A stretch of DNA of 64,000 nt from Deuterostichococcus epilithicus (taxonomy: Eukaryota; Chlorophyta; Trebouxiophyceae; Prasiolales; Stichococcaceae). The stretch is taken from positions 1,178,001 to 1,242,000 of the forward strand of contig JAVTLE010000013.1 of NCBI GenBank assembly GCA_033439295.1, in the 5' to 3' direction. The stretch's first letter is position 1, and each line of letters begins with the position of its first letter. Shown piece by piece: positions 27,601-39,600 of the stretch. The notes beneath the pieces were generated by a model. That model did no database searches. It was given only the letters and a program-made list of their open reading frames with translations, and was not told the origin of the DNA. Position numbers and translations under genes: made by a program.

Positions 27601-30600
27601 CCCCCTTCGTCATCGCCCTCACGGCCCTGCAGGTCCAGATAATTCACCTGCCGCGTGTACTGCAAGGCAACTGCGGCACGGTGCAGTCGTGCATCGTTTC
27701 CAAGATCGTCCAAGATCGAGTACCTTGGGCGCAAGCTGTTTGGGTTCTGAGACAGGACTGGACTGGACCTGCAACCGCAGGTGCTGCTCGGCAAGTACAG
27801 CCAGTCGGAGGACATTGTGGTGGGCACACCCTATGCCAACCGCGACCCAGCAGAGCTGCACGACCTGCTGGGCTGCTTCGTGAATGTGCTGGCGCTGCGG
27901 CTGGACCTGTCTGGCGACCCCAGCTTCGGCGCCCTGCTGCGACGCGCCAAGCTCGCGACCACGGAGGCGTTTGCCCACGGCGCCGCGCCCTTTTCCAAGG
28001 TCGTGGACAGCCTCGGCGTCGAGCGCAGCGCGGCATTCACCCCCATCTACCAGGCGAGGAGCCTTATCTGCAACTGCAGAACCCCTTCTTCTTGAGCTCC
28101 CACCTGCACACCGAGGCATCAGGAGTTTGTAAACCGTCCTTCACTCGGAAAAGCCTGGCACCTTCGTCTTGACCGGCATGCGCTGGAGCGCTCGAACTTC
28201 AGCAGAAAGGAACCAGTAGAACAGGAGCCTCCATTCCGCGTAATCACACCGCGCTACTGTGCTGTCGAGCAGGTCATGCTGGTGGTGAACGCCGCGAACG
28301 CGCGGGGCACATCGAGCAACGACCTGCATCTGGACAGCGTCATCAGCTACTCCAACACATCCGTGCTCACCGACCTGGTCGTGTCGCTGAATCTAAGGTG
28401 CATCCTCGGAGCGCCTCGCAAACTCTCCTGCGATGGGGATGGCTCGCCTGTCCTCCCCTAGCAAAGGGCAAGAAATGAGTTGTGCTCACTGCAGAGTCCG
28501 ACATTGCGATGCGTCACTATACCTGTCTGCCACAGATCTGTGTGCTTGCAACGCACACTGCTGTCAACACCGACCAACGGAATTGTGCGATCAAAGGGAC
28601 GAGGGCGTGGAGGGAGTGCTGAACTACTCCACCGACTTATACGATGCCGCCACCATGGAGCGCATGGCGCAGCACTTCGGCAACCTGCTGGCGGCCGTCA
28701 GCGGGGCGGCAGACGCCAGGTTGTCCCAGCTGGACCTGCTCAGCCCCGCGGAGCGGCAGCTCACGCTGCACACCTTCAACGACACGGAGGAGGCGTATCC
28801 CTCCAACCGGGCGGTGCACCAGCTGTTTGAGCGGGCGGCAGCGCGCACGCCGGCGGCAGTCTGCCTGGCGGCTGGCGACGAGCGGCTGACGTATGCTGCC
28901 GTCAATGCCGCCGCCAACCAGCTGGCGCACTGGCTGATCAGCAGGGGCGTGGCAGCTGGCACAGCTGTCGGCGTGTCGCTGCCCAAGTGCCCGCAGCTGT
29001 ACATCGCGCTGCTGGCAGTGCTGAAGGCCGGCGGCGCCTATGTGCCGCTGGACCCCGAGCTGCCGGCGGAGCGCGCCACGTTCATGCTGCGGCAGACAGG
29101 CGTGCAGTTGCTGCTGGTGGCGGCCGCAGCTGGCACAGCGCAGCTGCCCGATGTCGAGGCCGTCATCGTGGACCAGGGCTGGCAGGAGTTTGCGGACCAG
29201 CCAGTGACCAACCCGCTGCCACAGGCTAGGCCGGCAGACGTCGCCTACTGCCTCTTCACCTCCGGCTCCACCGGCCAGCCCAAGGTGGTTGCAGTCCCAC
29301 CTGCATGAGCTTATTGGGTACCTTGGGTTCATGAGTCAGCTTGGGGTGACAGCATCGTTCTGCTATTTTTCCGGCAGACAACTTGCTCGGCTTGAGGTGA
29401 CGGCACCGTTCTGCAGTTGTAATGGCACACAACTGGCCCCTAATCATGCTGCTGCCTGCACCTGCGCAGGGCGTGGAAGTGTGCCACGGCGGCGTGGTCA
29501 ACCTGCTGCACTTCTACCGCACCGCCACCGCGCCGCTGGAGCCGGGCTCCATGTTCTTCCAGACCATGCCCTTCATCTTCGACGGCAGCGTCATGGACAT
29601 CTGGCTGCCGCTGAGCATGGGCTGCGGCATCGTGGTGGCTCCGATGGACGACATCAAGGACCCCGACATCGCGCGCCAGCTGATCGAGCAGCACCGCGTG
29701 GTGTTCCTCATGATCACGCCGTCCCAGTTCCAGGTGCGAGCCTTCGCCTGAGGATGGTGCGCATGCATACGAGTACGCTGCACTTCAGGCTTGGTCACTG
29801 ATGCTGGCGAGGTCTCAATGCAGCATGCTGCCGCTTCATGAACCCTCATGGTGCCAGTCGTGCACTACCAACTAACGACATGCTGCCACTGCAGGTCATC
29901 ATGGACACGTGCCGGGATGCGACGCAGCTGTCCAGCCTGCGCAACCTGGCGCTGGGCGCGGAGGCGCTGAACCCTTCAATCCTGGCCAAGGCGCGGCGCA
30001 TGGCCCCCAACGCCATCATCTACAACTGCTGCGGCCCCACGGAGGCCAGCGTCATGGTCTCCACCTTCAACTGCGCCGACTACAGCGGCGCGGGCAGCGT
30101 GCCCATCGGCCGCCCCATCCACAACATGCGGCTGTACGTGCTGGACCCGCAGTCGCTGCAGCCGCTGCCCATCGGCGTGCCAGGCGAGCTGTTCGCCAGC
30201 GGCGTGGGCGTGGCGCGCGGCTATGCCGGGCAGCCGGAGCTGACGGCGGAGAAGTTCCTGCCCAACCCCTTCACGCAGCCAGGCGACAGCGCGGCCTACA
30301 GCCGCATGTACCGCACCGGCGACGTGGTGGCCTGGATGCCCGATGGCAACCTGAGGTCCGACCTGTTCTCATTCGCTGTCTTTGGCGCTGTAAGGTCCGG
30401 GATCCCAGCAGCCATGGTCACCCTGACTGCATTCAAGCCTGAGATTGCAACCCAGCAAGTCCAGACTCGCACTGATGTTGCTGCTCACCAGGCTTTTGGC
30501 TGAAACACGAATAATGGTTCACTCCTCGTTCTCATGTTGCACAGGTACGTCGGCCGCGCCGACACCCAGGTCAAGCTGCGCGGCTTCCGCCTGGAGCTGG

Positions 30601-33600
30601 GCGAGATCGAGGCGGTGCTGGCGGCCGTCGATGGCGTGCAGGATGCCGTTGCGGTGCTGCAGGATGCGCACTCGCCTGCCGCCGTGCTGGTGGCCTATGT
30701 CACGCCGGAGACGGCGGACGAGGCGGCGCTGCTGGCGGCGGCGCACGCCAAGCTGCCGCACTACATGGTGCCCTCGACATTCGTGAAGCTGGCGGAGATG
30801 CCGAGGCTGGCCAGCTCCAAGATCAACCGCAAGGCGCTGCCGCGCAGCGATGCAGCCGTCAGCGCTGAAGTCTTCGTGGCGCCGCGCAATCCGCTGGAGG
30901 AGGCGGTGCACGCCGCCTGGCAGGAGACGCTGCATGTCAGCGAGCCCATCAGCGTCCATGCCAATTTCTTCTCGGTGAGCTGCTGCCGACTTCCTGAGCA
31001 ACCTTGCTTAGTGGACTCTGGTCAGGCTCAAGGCGATACCCGGAAATGCACATGATCAGCATGCATTTTGGTTCCAGGCCTGCATCCTCGTGTCCGACTG
31101 CAAGAGTGGGCTTTGGCATTCTTGGGTCTTGTCTGCATGTCTGACATCCAGTTTGCGCATTGCAGATGGGCGGCAACTCGCTGCAGGCCGGTGCCCTGTG
31201 CGCCCGCCTGCGCGCCGCGCTGGGCTCGGAGCAGGCCATCCCCATCGTCTGGGTTCTGGAGTGCCAGACCATCGAGGCGCTGGCGGCGCGCCTGGCGGAC
31301 ACAGGCGCCATGGATGCGCTGTCAATGCTGCCGCCGTTGCGTGCCACTATCAGCACGAGCGGCGACGCCAGTGCTCAGGCTCCACTCTCCTTCCAGCAGG
31401 CATGCTTGCATAGTCGGCGATGGTAAAGCGCTGCTGCGCGCTTGATTCCTGCCTTGCCCCCAGTGGTCCACCACTGCCAAGCACATGTGCCTTGCTCCTG
31501 CAAGCAGCTCCGAGCTACCGGCCGCGACTGAGCACGTTGATGTGCTGTTCCAGGAGCAATTCTTCCAGCTGTGGGAGCGGGCTCCGGAGTCCAGTGCCTA
31601 CAACTCCGGCTTCAGCGCCTATCTGGGTTCTGGTCTGGACCTCGCGGCCCTGCAGAATGCAGTGCACATGCTCTTCGGGCGGCAGCAGGTACGGCAGCCT
31701 CCATAATGACACCGTCACGCTGTGACTGATGTGCATTCGATTTGGGCACCAGGCTGCTCGGCCCTATGCCGCAGCACTTCGCAGCAACACCGCTTGCACC
31801 CAAGGCGATGCAAGCAATGCATCTGGCTGCCCCGCAGGTGCTGCGGGTGCGATTTGTCCAGCCCCGAGCAGACGCTCAGGGGCCGACGCAGCGCCTGGCA
31901 CCGTTGGGCGGCCCGGAGACGTGCCTGAGCATTGTGCGCTTCGAGGCTGGCACCGCTGCGCAGCTCTCCATCACCCGCGACGGCTGCGAGCTTGACACGG
32001 GCGAGTCCATCGAGTTGTTGCTGCTGTCGAGGCCACCTCCCTCACCTGCATGCCATAGGCCTGCAGGGCTGCCACATCGGCATCAGAGTTTTTCCAATCC
32101 GCTCAGCTGCATGACTCGGGCAGCTGATGTGGCACAGGCTCCAGCGACTCACTTCTGCCGGCTTGTCCTCCAACAGTGGTTGCTATGGTGGTTGGTCTCT
32201 GCAGATTCGGCACTGCACCGGCGGCTGGTGGACTTCATGCGCGCGCCATTCGACCTGCTATCCGACCCCCTTGCGCGTTTCGAGGTCAGTGTCTGCCGCC
32301 AGCCTCTGCATGGATAGGCTCGTGTAGGGCACCTGCCTGCGAGGCCCAGCCCGTGGTCTTGCACAGCAGGGCTTTCTCCAGGGTTTGCATCTGGGCGGCA
32401 CCCCTTGCGCCTTGCATGACTGATCTTGACAGGGTCGCTGACTCCTAGAACTGTCGCAACAACAGGTGTGGGAGGTCAGCCCGGAGCACCACATCCTGCT
32501 GGCGAGCATGCACCACGCCATCACCGACGGCTGGTCGGCGTCCCTGCTGCAGCGCGAGCTGGCACAGGCGTACGCCGCCGCTGTCTCCGGCATGCAGCCA
32601 GACTGGGCGCCTCTTCCAGTGCAGGTCTGCTCTCACCTACAGCTTTGGCTGTCCACTCTGAGCGTCGACGACTGGCTGTGACGTGCTCGAACGAGCTGAG
32701 CCAGCCTGAGAGAAGGGTTGCGGGTATCCAAGACTGGGTGTCACGTCTGGTCAGTCCGAGCAGAATGGACCTGTGACAGCAGCGCTGGTGCCGTGCAGAT
32801 CACCGACTACGCCGCCTGGCAGCGGCAGCACCTGGGCGGCGAGGCGCTGGAGGCGCAGCTGGCCTGGTGGAAGCAGACCCTGGCTGGCGCGCCGCCGCTG
32901 CTGGAGCTGCCGTGGGACCGCCCGCGGCCCGATGTGGCCGGCCACGCCGGCATTGCTATGCCGCTGCGCATCGATGCCGCCCCGGCCGCCGCTCTGCGGG
33001 AGCTGGCGGCTGCGGAGCACACCAGCTTCTTCGTGGTGCTGCTGGCAGCCGTGAATGTTTTCCTGGCCCGCTACAGCGGGCAGGATGACATCGTTGTGGG
33101 CACGCCCTACGCCAACAGGGCACAAGAGGAGGTGCAGAACTTGGCCGGCTGCCTGGTCAACACCTGCGCCCTGCGCACCGACGTGGGCGGCGACCCCAGC
33201 TTCCGGCGGCTGCTGCGGCGCGTGAACCATGCGACAACACAGGCCTTCGGTCGCGCTGATGCGCCGTTCGCCAAGGTGGTCGATGCGCTGTGCCTGGACC
33301 GGTCCGCCAGCCACAACCCCGTTTATCAGGCGAGACTCCACCTACATGATATGACGACGAGTTGCAATGCCCTTTTGCAAGCTGCATCGACTCTGCTCCA
33401 GACTGGATCGATGCGAAGCAGGTTGCAGAGGCAATGAAGGACGAGGCCGGCAGTGCGCATGTTGCCGTCCTGGTGGCGACCCAGCTTTACAAGGCAGGGT
33501 TCAGCGACCTTGTGTGAGGCGCTGTGTGCTTCCTTAGGTGCTGCTGACCCTGGATGACGAAGGCGATTTTGCCGCCGCCGCGCCTGCCGATGGCCTGCAG

Positions 33601-36600
33601 TGGCGACCTGTGCTCGGCAGCTCTGACAGCGTCGTCCAGACCGACCTCGACTTCCGCCTGGGGTCCAACAGGTGCAGAGCTGTCCCATGTCTCGGACCGC
33701 AAGTTCTGCAGTGCAAAAGTGGGACCGAGAGGCCGGGTTGATGATTGAGGTTTGTTCTGGAGCGTTCTTCCAAATGAGCTTTCCATTGCATCATGGACTG
33801 CTTTACAGGGAGGATGGTCTCGGCGGCCAGCTCGTCTTCTCGGCTGGCCTGTGCACCCCGGCCACCGCAGAGCGCATGGCAATGCACTTTGCCAACCTGC
33901 TCGCGACCATCGCTGCGCAACCACAAGCAGCGCTCAGCACCATTAGCCTGATGGCTGCTGAGGAGCGGCAGCTGGTGCTGCACACCTTTAACGACACCGC
34001 CGCTCCGCTGCCGCCGCTGTGCGTGCACCAGCACTTCGAGCGGCAGGCGGCATCGGCGCCAGAGGCCGCCTGCCTCATCAGCGACGGCAGCAGTCTCAGC
34101 TTCGGCGAGGTGGATGCCTGCGCCAACCAGCTGGCACATGCCCTGGTCGCCGCCGGCGTGGGCGCCGATGTAGCTGTGGCGGTCCTGATGGACAAGCGCC
34201 CAGAGCTGTACATCGGCATGCTGGCAGTGCTCAAGGCGGGCGGCTGCTATGTGCCCATCGACCACACGCTGCCGGCGGCGCGCGCGGCCTTCATCCTGCA
34301 GCAGGCGGAGGCGAAGCTGCTGCTGACCGACTCCAGCCTGGCGGTGCTGCCGGAGCTGCCGGCCATTGACACGCTGCACCTGGACAAGGGCTGGGCGCAG
34401 TTTGAGGGGCAGCCTCGCAGCAGCCCGGCGGCCGGCTGCAGCCTGGCGAACGCCTGCTACATCCTGTTCACTAGCGGCAGCACGGGCTCGCCAAAGGGTG
34501 TGAGGGTGCCGCACACCGGCGTCGTCAACGCTATGCTCAGCGGCAAGGTCAGACTTGCCGGCCCGTTCTCCCGCCTCAACCAAACAGCCAGTCAGACAGA
34601 CAACATGACGTGCAACACAGCGACAACTGGCAGCACCGTCATGGACAGCACAGCAAGAAGCCAGGAACGCATTTCTTGCGGAATCCTCATCCACACGCAT
34701 TTGTGCTGCAGGGCCTGGTGGAGGCGGCCGGCTTCGGCAGCGGCAGGCCGGTGTTCCTGCAGATGATGTCGGTCTTTGCCGACCTGTCGGTGCTGGACCT
34801 GTGGCTGCCGCTGGCCATGGGCTGCGCCACCGTCATCGCACCGGCGGAGCAGATGAAGGATGTCGACGCTGTGCGCGGCCTCATCGCCCGCCACCACGTG
34901 GCGTGCATGACCACCGTGCCGTCCATGTTCCAGGTGTGGCGCAGTGCTGCTGCGAGCCTGTGAATCTCGTGTTCGATGCTGCCGGGTGCTATGCTTGTGA
35001 CATCATGACATGGCTCTGGGAGGTATTGTTCTGAATGCTGCCGTAGCTGCCGCTGCTGCCACAGGTTATGCCGGTTCAGCAATTCTGCATGCTCTCAAGT
35101 GCCCCACTCGCACCCTTGCAGGCCCTGATGGACGCGTGCTCTGGGCCTGGCGACCTGGCCAGCCTGCGCTACGCCAACCTGGGCGGCGAGGTCATCTACC
35201 CCACCACCCTGACACAGGCCCGCAGGCTGGCGCCTGCTGCACATCTGGCGAACGTATACGGCCCCACAGAGGCCAGCGTGTTCAACTCCTCCTGGCCGTG
35301 CAACGAGCACGACGGCGTCAGCTACGTGCCGCTGGGCAGGTGACCAGGCGTCCCCTCCACTAGACGACGATCAGCACAACAGTTGCTAGGCTCGCAGCGC
35401 TGACATCCTTGCTTTCTGCTCGACCAGGTTGCTCGACTTGAGGCCATGCCTGACCTTCCTTTTCTTCGGCGCAGGCCCATCAACAACATACGGCTCTACA
35501 TCCTGGACCCGCGCTCCATGCAGCCCTGCCCGGTGGGTGTGCCCGGCGAGTGCTACATCAGCGGCGCCGGCCTGGCTCGCGGCTACGTCGGCCGCAACGA
35601 CCTGACAGCCGAGCGCTTCGTGCCCAACCCCTTCAAGCTGCCCGACGACAACGATCACTACAGCCGCATGTACAAGACTGGTGAGGTTTCTGCCTTGCAG
35701 GAAAGATCGCCTTGCATGCGTGGCGGCTCCCTCGTTCAGCAAACAAGACATGCTTGTGTGTCAGCCTGCCACATGGGATGTGTTATGCCCTGCATGCGGT
35801 CGGTGTCATCCGTTTTAAGCTCAGACCCTGCAGCATGGGGACAATTTGCGGACCCTGGCAGAGCATGACGCTTCAAACGTTACCAGTCCTAAGTCAACGA
35901 TGCGAACTGCTTCGCTTTCCCGCAGGCGATGTGCTGGCGTGGCTGCCAGACGGCACCCAGCGCTTCATGGGGCGAGTCGACACGCAAGTCAAGCTGCGCG
36001 GCTTCCGCATCGAGCTCGCAGGTCTGTTGCCGCTGGCCTTTGCTCTGCAAGGAAGTTTCCCTCTGTCAGCAGCAGTGACTGTGCAATCGGACTCGCATGA
36101 CAAATGTGTGACAGCTCTCAGTCTGCTTTGGCCGTCGACCTTGCTGAGTTGCTGATGATGGTGGCTCACGCAGAGGTGGAGGCTGTCATTGCTGCTGTCG
36201 AGGGCATCGTCGACACAGCAGCGGTGCTGCAGGATGCTGACACCCCCACCGCAGCCATCGTGGCTTACGTCACGCCAGCCACCGTGTCGTCTGAGGCTGT
36301 GCTGGCGGCCTGCCGCGTGCGCCTGCCGCACTACATGGTGCCCGCGGCAGTGGTAGCCATTGGTGTGATGCCTCGCCTGGCCAACTCGAAGGCAAGTGGT
36401 TGTTCTCTCCAAACACGATGCTGAGCCTAACTGGCCAAATGGACCATGCAGGTCCATTTTCGTTGGCCATGCGAGATCTGTGATCTGTTGGACTTGGTCA
36501 ATGCTTGAGGGTTCTTGCGCCTGACCTTCTGCAGGTGGACCGCCGCAGCCTGCCGCGCCACAGCTTCGAGTCCACTGCTGAGTATGTGGCGCCAGCAAAC

Positions 36601-39600
36601 GATGTGGAGGAGGTCATCCAGGCAACCTGGATGTCGGTGCTGCCGCACGTGGACACACCAATCTCAGTGCATGCAAACTTCTTCCAGGTGAACCACATCT
36701 GCAGCAGATTTGCTGAACACATCCGCCTCCACATGTGTCTGTTTTGGCAGCCATGGACGCGTCTTGCAGCATCAGCCCTGGTGGCCATGCCCAGGCCTTT
36801 TTCCGTGATATGGCTTGACTGCCAGCTGCGAAATGCTCACATGCCTCCATTTGGGCACAGCGTGCAGCGCCGACATCCAGGAATATTCGTGCTTGCAGCT
36901 GGGTGGCAACTCGCTGGCGGCCGGCGCAGTCTGCTCCCGTGTGCGCGCCGCGCTGCAGCTGGAGCAGCCTATCCCAGTCACCTGGCTCATGCAGCACCAG
37001 ACCATTAAGGCTCTGGCGGAGCGCCTGACCGACAAGGGCGCATTCCAGCAGCTGCCGCAGGCACAGCCGCTGCTGCCGACTGTCAGCCTGCGCACCAACA
37101 GCAGCAACGCCACCACACCGTTGTCGTTCCAGCAGGCAAGCCCAGCCGAGACGGCCACACCAGATGCATAGTCTTGCTGTCTAGGCAGAGCGTGATGGCT
37201 GTTGAAAGCCTGGTTTGTGTCTAACCTCCTGCTGCTGCTGATGCTGCTTTCCTCAGGAGCAATTCTTCCAGCTCTGGCAGCGGGAGCCAGGGTCGCTGGC
37301 GTACAATTCTGGCTTCGTGACGGTGCTGCACGGCGCCATCGATCTTGAGGCTCTGCAGACAGCTGCCCGCCTGCTGCTGGAACGTCAGCAGGTACATAGC
37401 AGTGAAAGAAAGCACGTCTTTGTATGATGCAAGCGGCTGCAGCGGTCGCAGCCATACTTGGCCATCTCCTGCATTTTGCTCGGATGTCCTGAGCGCTAGG
37501 CCAACAGTTGGCTGTACGGTGCAGACGCTGCGCACCTCCTTCGTGCTGGAGGAGGGGGTGCCGAAGCAGCGCATCATGCCGACAGAGAGCTGCATCGAGT
37601 GCCTCCGCGTCTGCCGCGATGTGGCCGGTGACGGCCAGCTGCTGCTGAATGCGGACGGGTCCTACAGCGTGGCTGAAGGTGTGCCTTTGAAATCTTCGGT
37701 TTGAGGAAAAACTGATCGAAAGTCCATCGAGCATTGCGCATTGTGAGCATCACGCAACATTGGAGACCCATGCAGATCAGCTATCAGCTCTGACATGCAA
37801 ATATCGTGGTGCAGGCACCGCCTTCGAGAGGCGCCTTTCAGGCTTCATGACCCAGCCTTTCGACCTGCTGTCGGCGTCCCCCCACCGCTTGGAGGTATGC
37901 CGACCTACATTTCTGGACTGGAACTACAAGCTGCGATCTGTCTGGGTGGTGGCCTTTGCGATACCCAGCGGAATGGAAAAGGCAAGGTCGTCCAACTGCA
38001 CACCACTGCTCATGCAGGTGTGGGTCGTCAGCCTGGAGGAGCACATCCTGCTGGGCAGCCTGCACCACGCGTTCACGGACGGCTGGTCGACGGCGCTGCT
38101 ACAGCGCGAGCTGGCAGCGGCGTACGCAGCGGCTCTGGCCGGCACGCAGCCGGCCTGGGAGCCGCTGCCGGTCCAGATCACCGACTACGCCGCCTGGCAG
38201 CGCCAGCACCTGGCCGGCGAAGCGCTGGAGGCGCAGCTGGCCTGGTGGAAGCAGGCCCTGGCTGGCGCGCCGCCGCTGATGGAGCTGCCGTGGGACCGCC
38301 CGCGGCCCGAGGCGGCAGTCCACGCNGGCGTGGCAGCCCCGCTGCGGCTGTGCGCCACCGCGACGGGAAGGCTGCGGGACCTGGCCGCTGCTGAGAGCAC
38401 CACCTTCTTCGTCGTGGTGCTGGCTGCTGTCCAGGTCTGTCCCTGACTCGAGCGCTGCCAGAGCTTCGCATCTTGATGACCTGCGTCTTGTGTTCCTGCA
38501 AGACTGTGCTGATGCTCATGAATGGGTCGAAAGTGCTGCAGGCTCTGCTGGCTCGCTACAGCGGCCAGGACGACATCGTGGTTGGCACGCCGTACGCCAA
38601 CAGGGCGCAGGGCGAGGTGCAGCACCTGGCGGGCTGCCTGGTCAACACCGTGGCGCTGCGCACCGACGCGGGTGGCGACCCCAGCTTCCAGCAGCTGCTG
38701 CGCCGCTCCATCAAAACCACCATGCGGGCCTTCGAGCACGCCGATGCGCCTTTTGCCAAGGTGGTCGATGCGCTGCGCCTGGACCGCTCAGCCAGCCACA
38801 ACCCCGTGTATCAGGTGCGAAAATTGTAACATATGAGTAAGCTCCGCTTGCGGATTTCAGCAGTCATCCTGTTGCCCAGTCAGGTGCGACTCATGCTCCA
38901 TTGGTGGGCTAGTGCGCAATGCACACTGATGGCCACCGCATGATCAGGCCCGAAAGCGTCAAGGATCCACGTGGCCGACTTTGCCCCTCTAAACCTGTCA
39001 CCCTGCAGGTGCTCTTGACCCTGGATGACGAAGTTGGATTCGGGGCTGCTGCCGCAACTGAGGGGCTGGCATGGCGGCCGCTGGCTGGCGGGTCAGACAG
39101 CGTCGTGCAGACAGACCTGGACATCCGCCTCAATACGAGCAGGTCAGCCACATCGGCTCCAGTGGAACTGTGTAGAATCTTGTGTAAGGTGGCTGCACCT
39201 GCTGTGCGTCTGGCACGACCAAGGGGCAAGGCAAGCTACATTTTGCGCAAAAGGGGTTCGGTATGTCATCCAGTCCTGATGTGCTAGGCTGCTGCCGCAG
39301 GGAGGACGGCCTCGGCGGCCAGCTCGTCACCTCGGCTGGCCTGTGCACCCCGGCCACAACAGAGCGCATTGCGCAGCACTTAAGCAACCTGCTAGCAGCA
39401 GTGGCAGCACAGCCGGCCGCCAAGCTCAGCCAGCTGGAGCTGATGGCCGCTGAGGAGCGGCAGCTGGTGCTGCACTCCTTCAACGACACCGCCGCGCCGC
39501 TGCCGCCGCTGTGCGTGCACCAGCACTTCGAACGGCAGGCGGCAGCGGCGCCGGACGCCGCCTGCCTCATCAGCGATGGCAGCAGTCTCAGCTTCGGCGA

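Larger units (their letters stand above)
17950..31399 (+). repeat. Block duplication copy 1 (A4-T4, module 5, module 6)
   Basis: This 13.4-kb stretch matches 39301-52586 in domain order, A-domain codes, exon lengths and missing introns. The link is visible in non-coding DNA too: the intron joining modules 4 and 5 (20992-21210) matches the one joining 8 and 9 (42405-42639), with the same gtgcgaaaggaagt opening, GACT runs and a shared gaagtgttgctgagtcgacg stretch. Other introns inside the C domains have diverged, so the age or gene-conversion history is uneven along the block. Confidence 0.8.

Noticed and set aside
33534-34700. Long open frame on the - strand opposite the module 7 A domain, and many similar ones (for example 6109-7227, 22-32 kb and 62292-63305)
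   Set aside because: They mirror GC-rich codons of the + strand exons, cross introns, repeat opposite every homologous module and show no protein family features.
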